44,508 nucleotides of DNA. Origin: Candidatus Rokuibacteriota bacterium (GTDB lineage: Bacteria; Methylomirabilota; Methylomirabilia; Rokubacteriales; CSP1-6). The stretch covers positions 1-44,508 of the forward strand of contig JACPCG010000014.1 of the NCBI GenBank assembly GCA_016179925.1, written 5' to 3'. Below are positions 24,004 through 32,296 of this stretch, piece after piece (positions within the stretch are counted from its first letter, which is position 1; each line of letters begins with the position of its first letter). The position numbers and the translations under genes are program-made. The notes beneath the pieces are model-generated. The model was not told where the DNA came from. It made no database searches and worked only from the letters and a program-made list of their open reading frames with translations.

Positions 24004-25676
24004 CCGTGAAGCGCAGCGTGCCAACCGTCGCCCTGGCGCTCGCCCTGGCGCTCGCCCTGGCGCTCGCCCTCGGCGGCTGCGGCGGCGAGGCCGACAGCGC
24101 CGTGGACCAGGGGGACGGCCGGGCGGGAGAGAAGCCCGCCTACGGCGACACCTTCATCGAGGCGATGATCGGCAACATCTCGGGCCTCATCCCGAACGTG
24201 CTGACCGACAGCGCGTCGTTCGAGGTGGGCTCGATGATCTACAGTGGGCTCGTCACGCGCGATCGCGACCTGAACATCATCGGCGAGCTGGCCGAGTCGT
24301 GGAAGTTCAGCAAGGACTGTCTCGACCTCACCTTCAATCTCCGAAAGAACGTGCGCTGGCACGACGGCCGGCCGTTCACGGCCGCCGACGTCGTGTTCAC
24401 GTACCAGACCATGATCAATCCGAAGACGCCCACCGCGTATCGCGAGGACTTCAAGGCGGTCGAGGCCGTGCGGGAGGTGGATCCGTACACGCTCCACATC
24501 CGCTACAGGCAGCCGTACGCGAAGGCGCTCCAGAGCTGGGGCACCTGGATGCTGCCCCAGCACCTGCTCGAGCCGTACGTGCGCGAGGGGCGGCTCCGGG
24601 AGGCGCCGCAGAACCGGTCCAACCCGGTCGGGACGGGGGCGTACCGGTTCAGCGAGTGGAAGCCGGGGGAGAAGGTCGTGCTGGTCGCCAACGCCGACTA
24701 CTTCGAGGGGCGCCCGTATCTCTCGCGCGTCGTCTACCGGATCATCCCGAGCCAGGCGACGATCTTCCTCGAGCTGAAGGCGAAGGGCGTGGACTCGGCC
24801 GGGCTCACCGCGCTCCAGTTCAAGCGGCAGACCGAGTACCCGGCGTTCCGGAAGGCCTACAGCAAGTATCAGTACCCCGCGAACGCCTACACCTACCTCG
24901 GCTTCAACCACAAGGACCCGCGCTTCGCCGACCGCCGCGTCCGGCAGGCGATCGCGCATGCGATCAGCAAGCGCGAGCTCATCGACGGCGTGCTCCTGGG
25001 CCTCGGCCGCGAGGCGACGGGGCCGTACAAGCCCGGGACCTGGGCGTACACCTCGAAGGTGCGGACGTACTCGCACGACACGGCGAAGGCGCGCGAGCTC
25101 CTCGCCGCGGCGGGCTGGAGGGAGAAGAACGCCGACGGGCTGCTCGTCAACCAGCAGGGCCAGCCGTTCGCGTTCGAGCTCCTGACCAACCAGGGCAACG
25201 ACGAGCGCAAGAAGGTCGCGGAGATCGTCCAGGCGACGCTCAAGGAGCTCGGGATCCAGGTGGAGATCCGCGTGATCGAGTGGGCGTCGTTCCTCAAGGA
25301 GTACATCAAGAAGCGGCGCTTCGAGGCGATCATCCTGGGCTGGGGCATCGGGCAGGACCCCGACCAGTACGAGATCTGGCACTCGTCCAAGACGGGCCCG
25401 GATGAGCTCAACCACCTTTCCTACGCGAACCCCGAGGTGGACGCCCTCCTCGAGCAGGGGCGGAAGTCGTGCGTCCAGGAGGAGCGGAAGCAGTCCTACC
25501 ACCGGCTCCAGGAGATCCTCGCCGAGGACCAGCCGATCGTCTTCCTCTACTTCCGGGACGCGTTGCCGGTGGTCTCGTCGCGCGTGCGGGGGATCATTCC
25601 GGGGCCGAACGGCATCCGGTACAACTTCAACGAGTGGTACGTGCCGAAGCACCTCCAGCGCTACACGTCGGGGTGA
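24000..25676 (+). CDS. Peptide/oligopeptide-type ABC transporter substrate-binding lipoprotein (SBP family 5)
   Basis: 558 residues. An N-terminal lipoprotein signal has a repetitive hydrophobic core of alternating Leu and Ala and a lipobox ending LGGC (Cys near residue 25). The mature part matches family 5 binding proteins: LTRDRDLNIIGELAESWKFS-like region, FNLRKNVRWHDGRPFTAADVV, NPVGTGAYRFSEWKPGEKV, FADRRVRQAIAHAISKREL and the WGIGQDPD segment. It should deliver peptides or similar solutes to the permeases downstream; actual substrate unknown. TTG at 24000 overlaps the secG stop; a GTG a few codons later is the alternative. Confidence 0.88.
   Translation: MTVKRSVPTVALALALALALALALGGCGGEADSAVDQGDGRAGEKPAYGDTFIEAMIGNISGLIPNVLTDSASFEVGSMIYSGLVTRDRDLNIIGELAESWKFSKDCLDLTFNLRKNVRWHDGRPFTAADVVFTYQTMINPKTPTAYREDFKAVEAVREVDPYTLHIRYRQPYAKALQSWGTWMLPQHLLEPYVREGRLREAPQNRSNPVGTGAYRFSEWKPGEKVVLVANADYFEGRPYLSRVVYRIIPSQATIFLELKAKGVDSAGLTALQFKRQTEYPAFRKAYSKYQYPANAYTYLGFNHKDPRFADRRVRQAIAHAISKRELIDGVLLGLGREATGPYKPGTWAYTSKVRTYSHDTAKARELLAAAGWREKNADGLLVNQQGQPFAFELLTNQGNDERKKVAEIVQATLKELGIQVEIRVIEWASFLKEYIKKRRFEAIILGWGIGQDPDQYEIWHSSKTGPDELNHLSYANPEVDALLEQGRKSCVQEERKQSYHRLQEILAEDQPIVFLYFRDALPVVSSRVRGIIPGPNGIRYNFNEWYVPKHLQRYTSG
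24030..24071 (+). repeat. 12-bp in-frame minisatellite in the lipoprotein signal peptide
   Basis: GCCCTGGCGCTC is repeated in tandem three times without change from 24030 to 24065, then starts a fourth time. Each unit codes four residues (Ala-Leu-Ala-Leu), so gain or loss of a unit would lengthen or shorten the hydrophobic core of the signal peptide while keeping the frame. Confidence 0.8.
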
Positions 25677-25705
25677 GGTCGCCGGCTGGGATAGAATAGC
25701 GCGCG

Positions 25706-26701
25706 ATGTTCCTGTACGCGCTGCGGCGGCTCCTGCTCGCCATCCCCCTCCTCATCGGCATCACCTTCATCTCGTTCCTGGTGATCCACCTGGCCCCGGG
25801 CCGTCCCGGGGAAGTGGTGACGGGCGACCTGAGTCCCGAGTCGCAGCGCGAGCTGTGGCAGCTGCTGGAGAAGGAGTACGGGCTCGACAAGCCGTTCCAC
25901 GTCCAGTACTGGAACTGGCTCACCCGGCTCTGCCGGCTCGACTTCGGCCGATCGTTCTCGCCCGACGCGCGTCCGGTGCTCCAGAAGATCGGCGAGCGGC
26001 TCCCGATCACGCTGCTCCTGAACGTCGTCGAGATGCTGATCATCGTAGCCCTCGCCGTGCCGATCGGCGTCTACTCCGCCACGCGCCAGTACTCGGCGTT
26101 CGACAAGGTCACGACGGTCTTCGTCTTCGTGGGCTTTGCGACGCCCGACTTCTGGCTCGCCCTCCTCCTGATGATCCTCTTCGGCGTGCAGCTCGGGTGG
26201 CTCCCGATCTCGGGGCTCCGATCGCTCAACTGGGAGTACCTGTCGTTCTGGCGGCAGCAGTGGGACTTCGCCGGCCACCTGATCCTGCCGATCCTCGTCG
26301 CCACGTTCGGCGGGCTCGCCGGCTTCTCGCGCTACATGCGGCAGTCCATGCTCGAGGTCGTGCGGCAGGACTACATCCAGTCGGCGCGCGCCAAGGGCCT
26401 GGCCGAGCGCGTCGTGATCGGCAAGCACGCGCTGCGGAACGCGATGCTCCCGATCGTGACGGTCCTCGGGCTCTCGCTGCCCGGCCTCATCGGCGGCAGC
26501 GTCATCGTGGAGTCCATCTTCGCGATCCCCGGGATGGGCCAGCTGATGGTCCAGGCGGTCTTCGAGCGGGACTACCCGGTGATCATGGGCAACCTCGTCA
26601 TCGTCGCGACGCTGACGCTGGTCGCCAACCTCCTCGCCGACATCACGTACAGCTTCGTCGACCCCCGCATCCGCGTCGCGGCGCGGCGCGGCCGGCGGTG
26701 A
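25706..26701 (+). CDS. ABC transporter permease, DppB/OppB family
   Basis: 331 residues with about six transmembrane segments. The N-terminus [21 protein letters not shown] and APGRPGE are typical of DppB. The inner-membrane transport signature appears as [20 protein letters not shown], with [18 protein letters not shown] after it. TAGAAT at 25692-25697 lies only 9 bp before the ATG, so it is unlikely to be its -10. It pairs with the permease downstream. No ATPase gene lies in this window, so the energising subunits must be elsewhere. Confidence 0.93.
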   Translation: MFLYALRRLLLAIPLLIGITFISFLVIHLAPGRPGEVVTGDLSPESQRELWQLLEKEYGLDKPFHVQYWNWLTRLCRLDFGRSFSPDARPVLQKIGERLPITLLLNVVEMLIIVALAVPIGVYSATRQYSAFDKVTTVFVFVGFATPDFWLALLLMILFGVQLGWLPISGLRSLNWEYLSFWRQQWDFAGHLILPILVATFGGLAGFSRYMRQSMLEVVRQDYIQSARAKGLAERVVIGKHALRNAMLPIVTVLGLSLPGLIGGSVIVESIFAIPGMGQLMVQAVFERDYPVIMGNLVIVATLTLVANLLADITYSFVDPRIRVAARRGRR

Positions 26702-26705
26702 GCGC

Positions 26706-27563
26706 GTGAGGGCGTTCTGGCGGGCGCTCCGGCGGAATCGACTGGCGCTGGTCGGCGGCGTCGTCGTGGTCTGTCTCGCCGCGCTCGCGGTGCTGGCGCC
26801 CGTCATCGCGCCGTGGGACCCCAACCGGCCTGACGTCAAGAAGATCCTCGACGCGCCGTCGGGCGTGCACCCACTCGGGACCGACCAGCTCGGGCGCGAC
26901 GTGCTCTCGCGGATGTTCTACGGCGCCCGCGTGTCGCTCGCCGTGGGGTTCGTGTCGGTCGGCATCGCGTCGCTGATCGGGATCGTCCTGGGCGCGGCGG
27001 CCGGCTACCACGGCGGCCTCGTGGACGCGACGATCATGCGGCTCGTGGACCTCATGCTCGTGTTCCCGCGCTTCTTCCTGCTGCTGGCCGTGCTCGCCTT
27101 CCTCCGGCCGTCCATCTGGACGATCATGGCGGTGATCGGGCTCACGGGCTGGATGGGCGTGGCGCGGCTCGTCCGCGCCGAGTTCCTGGCGCTCAAGGAG
27201 CGCGAGTTCGTCCTCTGGTCGCAGTCCATCGGCGCGAGCGCGTTCCGGATCGTGTGGCGCCACATCCTGCCAAACGCGATGGCGCCGGTGCTCGTCGCGA
27301 TGACGCTCGGCATCCCCGCGGCGATCCTGACCGAGTCGGGCCTGTCGTTCCTCGGCCTCGGCGTCCAGCCGCCGCACGCGTCCTGGGGCAACATCTTGAA
27401 CGAGGGCAAGGACGCGATCGAGATCGGGTGGTGGCTCTCCGTGTACCCGGGGGTCGCGATCCTCGTCACGGTGCTCTCGTACAACCTGTTCGGCGAGGGC
27501 ATCCGCGACGCGCTCGACCCGCGGCTCCGGCAGAGCGTGGGGAGAATTGTCACGCGCCGGTAG
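26706..27563 (+). CDS. ABC transporter permease, DppC/OppC family
   Basis: 285 residues. The N-terminal segment and HPLGTDQLGRDVLSRMFYGAR are DppC hallmarks. The ATPase-contacting motif is SIGASAFRIVWRHILPNA, and ESGLSFLGLGVQPPHASWGN lies near the C-terminus. The GTG start lies 4 bp after the dppB-like gene. The gene ends just before the tRNA-Leu promoter, without dppD/dppF-like ATPase genes following. Confidence 0.93.
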   Translation: MRAFWRALRRNRLALVGGVVVVCLAALAVLAPVIAPWDPNRPDVKKILDAPSGVHPLGTDQLGRDVLSRMFYGARVSLAVGFVSVGIASLIGIVLGAAAGYHGGLVDATIMRLVDLMLVFPRFFLLLAVLAFLRPSIWTIMAVIGLTGWMGVARLVRAEFLALKEREFVLWSQSIGASAFRIVWRHILPNAMAPVLVAMTLGIPAAILTESGLSFLGLGVQPPHASWGNILNEGKDAIEIGWWLSVYPGVAILVTVLSYNLFGEGIRDALDPRLRQSVGRIVTRR

Positions 27564-27575
27564 GCGCGCTATACT
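27547..27575 (+). promoter_or_regulatory. Strong sigma-70 promoter of tRNA-Leu
   Basis: TTGTCA (27547-27552) and TATACT (27570-27575) are exactly 17 bp apart, one of the best consensus matches in the window. Predicted transcription starts near 27582, about 10 nt before the mature tRNA. The -35 overlaps the last codons of the upstream permease. Confidence 0.75.
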
Positions 27576-27591
27576 TCGCTCTCGTCGTCAC

Positions 27592-27676
<85 letters not shown>

Positions 27677-27706
27677 TTCCCTCCGAACCGGCTGATTCTC
27701 CCTGGC

Positions 27707-27729
27707 TCCCGGCGTTCTTCGCCCCGGGA
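27707..27729 (+). terminator. Possible terminator hairpin after tRNA-Leu
   Basis: TCCCGG (27707-27712) pairs with CCGGGA (27724-27729) around an 11-nt loop 31 bp after the tRNA. No T-tract follows, so only a weak or Rho-assisted terminator is suggested. Confidence 0.25.
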
Positions 27730-27757
27730 TCAGGTCGGAAGGAGCACGCCGAGCTGA

Positions 27758-27898
27758 CGTCCTAGATGCTCGCTCCGTTCGACATACTTCGGGAGCCGCA
27801 GGCGTCTGGACAGGTCACGTGCGCCCGTGAGATGCGTCGCCGCGTACGAGGTGAAGGTCGAGGGCGGCGCCGTCTATGTGGGGTGGCTCAAGCGATGA
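27758..27898 (+). pseudogene. Remnant of a Rieske-type ferredoxin C-terminus
   Basis: The frame ending at the TGA at 27896-27898 reads APVRCVAAYEVKVEGGAVYV then a short tail. It resembles the last strand of Rieske/NirD-like [2Fe-2S] ferredoxins (pattern xYEVKVEGGxVYV). The open stretch reaches back only to 27758, without a usable start or the CxH...CxxH ligands, so it looks like the tail of a decayed or truncated gene. Its stop overlaps the methyltransferase ATG as ATGA, the form of a genuine old operon junction. The remaining gap bases hold nothing recognisable. Confidence 0.4.
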
Positions 27899-28509
27899 CG
27901 CGAAGCCCATGGGCCCGCGAGTACGCGCGGACGCCGGACGAATACATCTGGGGACTGGGGCCCTCGGAGTTCGCCCGCGCGGTGCGCGCGCTCCTCCCGA
28001 CGGGCGCGAGCGTACTCGAGCTCGGCTGCGGCGAAGGACGCGACAGCGTGTTTTTCGCGACCTGCGGATGCGACGTGACGGGCGTGGACGTCTCGGCGGC
28101 CGGGCTCGCCAAGGCGGGGCGGCTCGCGCGCGCGCACGGCGTCACGGTCCGTTGGGTGCGCGCCGACGCGGCCCGTGAGCTGCCTGCCGGTCCGTTCGAC
28201 CTCGTCTACTCGTGCGGCGCCATCCACTACATCCCTCGACGCCAGCGGGCCCGCCTCTTCCCCCGGCTCAAGGCGCTGACGCGTCCCGGCGGGTCTCATG
28301 CCCACGTCGTGTTCACGGACCGGAGGATCTACGTCGAGAAGGGCGAGCGGATCGATTACTTCGCCGAGGGCGAGCTGAGCCGGATCTACGCCGACTGGCT
28401 GATCCTCCGGTGCGAGCCGGCGATGATCGCCTGCGCCCAGGACGGCACGCCGCATCGCCACAGCGTGGAGCAGTTCATCGCCCAGGCGGTCGAGTCGCCC
28501 CGGCCCTGA
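27895..28509 (+). CDS. Class I SAM-dependent methyltransferase (TehB-like)
   Basis: 204 residues from ATG 27895. Motif I VLELGCGEGRDSVFFATCG binds S-adenosylmethionine, an acidic VTGVDVS follows, and motif IV-like FDLVYSCGAIHYI completes the fold. DRRIYVEKGERIDYFAEGEL near the end resembles TehB/thiopurine-type methyltransferases. The substrate is unknown. The frame is open upstream to 27766, but those residues are Arg-rich shadow sequence. It lies between tRNA-Leu and lipA. Confidence 0.8.
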   Translation: MTRSPWAREYARTPDEYIWGLGPSEFARAVRALLPTGASVLELGCGEGRDSVFFATCGCDVTGVDVSAAGLAKAGRLARAHGVTVRWVRADAARELPAGPFDLVYSCGAIHYIPRRQRARLFPRLKALTRPGGSHAHVVFTDRRIYVEKGERIDYFAEGELSRIYADWLILRCEPAMIACAQDGTPHRHSVEQFIAQAVESPRP

Positions 28510-28537
28510 CCCCGTCCGGCAACCTCGCCGATCCGTA

Positions 28538-28546
28538 TGGCATAAT
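28538..28546 (+). promoter_or_regulatory. Extended -10 promoter candidate for lipA and the second nuo operon
   Basis: TGGCATAAT at 28538-28546 matches an extended -10 (TGn followed by CATAAT). No good -35 is seen at 17 bp. It leaves a leader of about 25 nt to the lipA ATG at 28578. It is the only promoter-like site noticed ahead of the lipA-nuo2-pdh run. Confidence 0.4.
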
Positions 28547-28577
28547 GATCTGGTTTGACCGGACGGGACAACTGCTC

Positions 28578-29486
28578 ATGACGCGCTCACTTCCCGTGAT
28601 CCAGCCCGCGAGCCTCACCCCGGAGGGGCGAAAGCCGGCGTGGCTCAAGGTCAGGGCACCCGGCGGGCCGAACTACATGCATCTCAAGAGCCGGATGCGC
28701 GAGTGGAACCTCCACTCGGTCTGCGAGGAGGCGCACTGTCCCAACATCGGCGAGTGCTGGGAGGAGGCGACCGCGACGTTCATGATCCTGGGCGACGTGT
28801 GCACGCGCAACTGCGGCTACTGCGCGATCGCCCACGGCCGGCCGGTGTGGGAGGACCGCGAGGAGCCCGAGCGCATCGGTCGCGCGGTGGGCGAGCTGGG
28901 CCTCGAGCACGTCGTGATCACGTCGGTCAACCGTGACGACCTCGCCGACGGTGGGGCGGCTCACTGGGCGGCGACGATCCAAGCGGTGAAACGTCACGCG
29001 CCCTGCTGCCGCGTCGAGGTCCTGATCCCCGACTTCCAGGGCGAGGCGCCGTCGCTCGAGACCGTGCTCGCCGCGCGGCCCGACATCCTGAACCACAACA
29101 CCGAAACGGTGCCCCGTCTCTACAAGTACGCGCGCCACGGCGGCCGCTACGAGCGCGCGCTCGAGCTCTTCCGCCGGGCCCGGGCGTGGGCGCCGGAGAT
29201 CCCCAGGAAGTCGGGCATCATCCTCGGGCTCGGCGAGGAGCACCAGGAGCTGGTCGCGACGATGCGCGACCTCAGCGAGGCCGGCGTGTCCCTCCTGACG
29301 CTCGGCCAGTATCTCCGGCCGTCGGCCGGGCACCTGCCCGTGGCGAGGTACTACCACCCCGACGAGTTCGCCGAGCTCGCCGCGATCGGACGGGAGCTCG
29401 GCTTCGCCCACGTCGAGTCGGGGCCGCTCGTGCGGAGCTCGTACCACGCCAAGCGCCAGGCGGACGCGGCGGGAGTCAGCGCGTGA
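28578..29486 (+). CDS. lipA: Lipoyl synthase
   Basis: 302 residues, normal length. A radical SAM enzyme inserting two sulfurs into octanoyl chains on lipoyl domains. The auxiliary-cluster cysteines lie in VCEEAHCPNIGECW, the radical SAM CxxxCxxC in CTRNCGYCAI, and the C-terminal RSSY supplies the serine ligand. ATG at 28578 gives a normal N-terminus. Its stop overlaps the nuoA2 start (GTGA), linking lipoate synthesis to the operon that ends in the lipoate-dependent pyruvate dehydrogenase; no lipB or lplA gene is in the window. Confidence 0.95.
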   Translation: MTRSLPVIQPASLTPEGRKPAWLKVRAPGGPNYMHLKSRMREWNLHSVCEEAHCPNIGECWEEATATFMILGDVCTRNCGYCAIAHGRPVWEDREEPERIGRAVGELGLEHVVITSVNRDDLADGGAAHWAATIQAVKRHAPCCRVEVLIPDFQGEAPSLETVLAARPDILNHNTETVPRLYKYARHGGRYERALELFRRARAWAPEIPRKSGIILGLGEEHQELVATMRDLSEAGVSLLTLGQYLRPSAGHLPVARYYHPDEFAELAAIGRELGFAHVESGPLVRSSYHAKRQADAAGVSA

Positions 29487-29839
29487 CCTACGCGCCGATC
29501 CTCATGACGTTCGCCTTTGCCGCCGCCGTCGCGGGGGCCCTGATCCTCCTGCCGAAGCTGCTCGCGCCGCGGCGCCTCACGCCGATCAAGGCGGAGCCGT
29601 TCGAGTGCGGCAAGGACCCGATCGCGATCTCGGAGGGGCGCTTCGCGATCAAGTTCTCCACGATCGCGATCTTCTTCATCATCATCGACATCGAGCTCCT
29701 CTTCATCTGGCCGTGGGCGCTCCTCTACCGCCAGCTCGGCTGGTTCGGGTTCCTCGAGATGATGGTGTTCCTCGGGATCCTGATGCTCGGGTTCCTCTAC
29801 AATGGGAGTAGGCAGCTTCTTCACGTCCAAGCTCGATGA
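29483..29839 (+). CDS. nuoA: NADH-quinone oxidoreductase subunit A, locus 2
   Basis: 118-residue membrane subunit with three TM segments. It keeps FECGKDPI and the acidic pair in IIIDIELLFIWPWALLYR that NuoA of locus 1 has partly lost. GTG at 29483 is coupled to the lipA stop. It overlaps nuoB2 by 38 bp, an unusually long overlap. First gene of the second complex I locus. Confidence 0.93.
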   Translation: MTYAPILMTFAFAAAVAGALILLPKLLAPRRLTPIKAEPFECGKDPIAISEGRFAIKFSTIAIFFIIIDIELLFIWPWALLYRQLGWFGFLEMMVFLGILMLGFLYNGSRQLLHVQAR

Positions 29840-30260
29840 GGCCATCGGCTGGGCGCGGAAATATTCGATCTTCCAGTACCCGTTCGTCACCGCGTGCTGC
29901 GGCATGGAGTACATGGCCACCGCGTGTTCCCACTACGACATCGACCGCTTCGGCGCGGGGCTCCCGCGCTTCTCGCCCCGCCAGGCGGATGTCCTGTTCG
30001 TCGTCGGGACGATCAGCCACAAGTTGGCGCCGGTCCTCAAGCGGGTCTACGACCAGATGACGGAGCCGAAGTGGGTCGTCGCCTTCGGCGTCTGCACGTG
30101 CACGGGGGGCTTCTACGACAACTACGCGACCGTCCAGGGCATCGACACGATCATCCCGGTGGACGTCTACATCCCGGGGTGCCCGCCGCGGCCCGAGTCC
30201 GTCATCGACGGGCTCATGAAGCTCCAGGACAAGATCGCCGCCCAGGCCCAGAGGTACTAG
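29802..30260 (+). CDS. nuoB: NADH-quinone oxidoreductase subunit B, locus 2
   Basis: 152 residues, shorter than NuoB1. Cluster N2 ligands lie in VTACCGMEYM, FGVCTCTGG and IPGCPPRPES. The membrane-facing FGAGLPRFSPRQADVLFV segment is intact. ATG at 29802 lies inside nuoA2. It is separated from nuoC2 by a 156-bp gap carrying a MITE-like palindrome, the only large interruption between core genes of this operon. Confidence 0.94.
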   Translation: MGVGSFFTSKLDEAIGWARKYSIFQYPFVTACCGMEYMATACSHYDIDRFGAGLPRFSPRQADVLFVVGTISHKLAPVLKRVYDQMTEPKWVVAFGVCTCTGGFYDNYATVQGIDTIIPVDVYIPGCPPRPESVIDGLMKLQDKIAAQAQRY

Positions 30261-30279
30261 GAGAGGTGCTGAATAAGGT

Positions 30280-30406
30280 GCAGGCTGCTCAAAAAGGTCC
30301 AGATGCAAGGCGGCGCCCGCTGGCCGCACGCGAGGCGTACTCCCCGTACGTTGAGCGTGCGGCCGAGGGCGCCAACGCCGCAGATGGGCCTTTTTCAGCA
30401 GCCTGC
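30280..30406. mobile_element. 127-bp palindromic MITE-like element between nuoB2 and nuoC2
   Basis: Terminal inverted repeats of 21 bp (30280-30300, containing GCAGGCTGCTCAAAAAGG; 30386-30406, containing CTTTTTCAGCAGCCTGC) match at 18 positions. The whole element is symmetrical around 30343: GCACGC pairs with GCGTGC, and GTAC-TCCCC-GTAC forms the apex. It encodes no transposase and resembles a type of dispersed palindromic repeat known from several bacterial phyla. The gap 30261-30416 is mostly this element, and the nuoC2 Shine-Dalgarno-like AGGA lies just past its edge. Confidence 0.85.
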
Positions 30407-30416
30407 TAGGACCTCC

Positions 30417-30914
30417 GTGGACGGGGCGGCGATCCTCGAGCGGCTCAGGGGGCGGTTCGGCGGCGACGTCGTCGAGACGCACGACCATCGCGGGGACCAC
30501 ACGGCGGTCGTCACGCGCGGGGCGCTGCCGCGCCTGCTCGCGCACTGCCACGACGAGCGCCCGCTCGCGTTCGACGTGCTCATGGACCTCACCGCGGTGG
30601 ACTACCTCACCTACCCCGGCCGCGAGGACGGGCCGCGCTTCGAGGTCGTCTACCACCTCTACTCGCTCGCCCACAACCATCGGCTGCGCGTGAAGGTCCG
30701 GGTCGACGAGGACGACGCCGTCGTCCCGAGCGCGGTGGACCTCTGGCCGATCGCCGACTGGTTCGAGCGCGAGGTGTGGGACATGTTCGGGGTGCGCTTC
30801 AGCGGGCATCCCGATCTCCGGCGCCTGCTCCTGTACGAGGAGTTCATCGGTCATCCGCTGCGGAAGGACTACCCGATCGACCGGCGCCAGCCGCTGATCG
30901 GCCCCACGGTTTAG
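30417..30914 (+). CDS. nuoC: NADH-quinone oxidoreductase subunit C, locus 2
   Basis: 165 residues from GTG 30417 (MDGAAILERLRGRFGGDVV). The signature EREVWDMFGVRFSGHPDLRR and HPLRKDYPIDRRQP are present. The frame is open back to 30303, but those codons belong to the palindromic element. Its sequence differs clearly from NuoC1, so the two loci are old paralogues or of separate origin. Confidence 0.92.
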   Translation: MDGAAILERLRGRFGGDVVETHDHRGDHTAVVTRGALPRLLAHCHDERPLAFDVLMDLTAVDYLTYPGREDGPRFEVVYHLYSLAHNHRLRVKVRVDEDDAVVPSAVDLWPIADWFEREVWDMFGVRFSGHPDLRRLLLYEEFIGHPLRKDYPIDRRQPLIGPTV

Positions 30915-30922
30915 GGACGGTG

Positions 30923-32296
30923 ATGGCGGACACGGCGCGACGCGAGTTCATGCTCGGGGAGGGCGGCGGCACCGGCGGCGGGAGCCAGAACCTCCACGTC
31001 GGCGTGGGGCCGGCGCACCCCGCGATGCACGGGATCATCCGCATCACGACCGAGCTCGACGGCGAGATCATCGTTCGAGCGGACGTAGAAATCGGGTATC
31101 TCCATCGGGCGTTCGAAAAAGAATGCGAAGCGGGCGGATGGAATAACGCCATGCCGTACACCGACCGGCTCAATTATGTATCGCCGCTCATCAACAACTT
31201 CGGCTACTGCTCCGCCGTGGAGAAGCTCCTCGGCATCGACGTCACCGAGCGGTGCAAGTACATCCGCGTCATCATGTCCGAGATCTCGCGGATCTGCGAC
31301 CACCTGACGTGCATCGGCGCCACGGCGATGGAGCTCGGCGCCTTCACCGTGTTCCTCTACATGATCAAGGCGCGCGAGTTCCTGTGGGAGCTGGTCGAGG
31401 ACGTGACGGGCGCCCGGCTCACGATCTCGTACGGCCGGGTGGGCGGCGTCAAGGCCGACCTGCCCGACGGGTTCGCCGAAAAGACGCTCCGCGCGCTCAA
31501 GGAGACGCGCGAGGTGCTCGACGAGGTGCACCGGCTGCTCACCGGCAACCGGATCTTCACGGACCGCATGGTGGGTGTGGGCGCGCTCAGCCGCGAGGAG
31601 ACGATCGCCTACGCGATCACCGGCCCGATGCTGCGCGCGGCGGGCGTGTCCTACGACGTGCGCCGGGCGCAGCCGTACTACGTGTACGATCGGCTCGAGT
31701 TCGAGATCCCGACGCAGAAGGACGGCGACAACTACGCGCGCTACCTCGTGCGCATGGCGGAGATGGAGCAGTCCATGCGCATCGTCGAGCAGGCGCTCGC
31801 GTCGATCCCGGGCGGGCCGGTCAACGTGGACTTCGAGGGGCGCCCGATCGATCCCGCCGCGTACGTGGACCGGGGCAAGCAGGGGAAGACCGACGGCCTC
31901 CTGCTCGTGCCGTTGACGCTCTCGCCCAACCTCCAGGGCCAGCAGCGCGCGGCCTCCGCGCGCATCAATGCGGACGACAAGCGGGTGGTCCTGCCGCCGA
32001 AGGAGAACACGTACGGCTCGATCGAAGGCCTGATGAACCACTTCATGCTGATCATGGAGGGCTACGGGATCCGGCCGCCCCGGGGCGAGGCGTACTTCCC
32101 GGTCGAGGGCGCGAACGGCGAGCTCGGCTTCTACGTCGTGTCGGACGGCGGTGACCGCCCGTACCGCGTGCGCTGCCGGCCGCCGTGCCTGCCGCCGATG
32201 GCGGCGCTCCACCGGATGATCGAAGGCGAGATGGTCGCGGACCTCGTCCCGACGTTCGGCTCGGTGAACATGATCGGCGGGGAGCTCGACCGGTGA
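30923..32296 (+). CDS. nuoD: NADH-quinone oxidoreductase subunit D, locus 2 (with insertion)
   Basis: 457 residues, about 70 longer than NuoD1. Quinone-site His (GPAHPAMHG) and Tyr (TDRLNYVS) are kept; the usual Asp of DLGA is Glu (MELGAFT). About 50 extra residues lie around positions 290-345 (VDFEGRPIDPAAYVDRGKQG, LLLVPLTLSPNLQGQQRA) before the conserved EGLMNHF segment. ATG at 30923 follows an AGGGACGG stretch. GTGA overlap with nuoE. Confidence 0.93.
   Translation: MADTARREFMLGEGGGTGGGSQNLHVGVGPAHPAMHGIIRITTELDGEIIVRADVEIGYLHRAFEKECEAGGWNNAMPYTDRLNYVSPLINNFGYCSAVEKLLGIDVTERCKYIRVIMSEISRICDHLTCIGATAMELGAFTVFLYMIKAREFLWELVEDVTGARLTISYGRVGGVKADLPDGFAEKTLRALKETREVLDEVHRLLTGNRIFTDRMVGVGALSREETIAYAITGPMLRAAGVSYDVRRAQPYYVYDRLEFEIPTQKDGDNYARYLVRMAEMEQSMRIVEQALASIPGGPVNVDFEGRPIDPAAYVDRGKQGKTDGLLLVPLTLSPNLQGQQRAASARINADDKRVVLPPKENTYGSIEGLMNHFMLIMEGYGIRPPRGEAYFPVEGANGELGFYVVSDGGDRPYRVRCRPPCLPPMAALHRMIEGEMVADLVPTFGSVNMIGGELDR

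Noticed and set aside
24000-27563. Complete peptide ABC transporter operon
   Set aside because: Only the binding protein and two permeases are present; no ATPase with Walker motifs follows, so a complete operon cannot be claimed.
30303-30416. N-terminal extension of NuoC2 from the ATG at 30303
   Set aside because: These codons lie entirely in the palindromic element and have no NuoC similarity; the GTG at 30417 gives a normal start.
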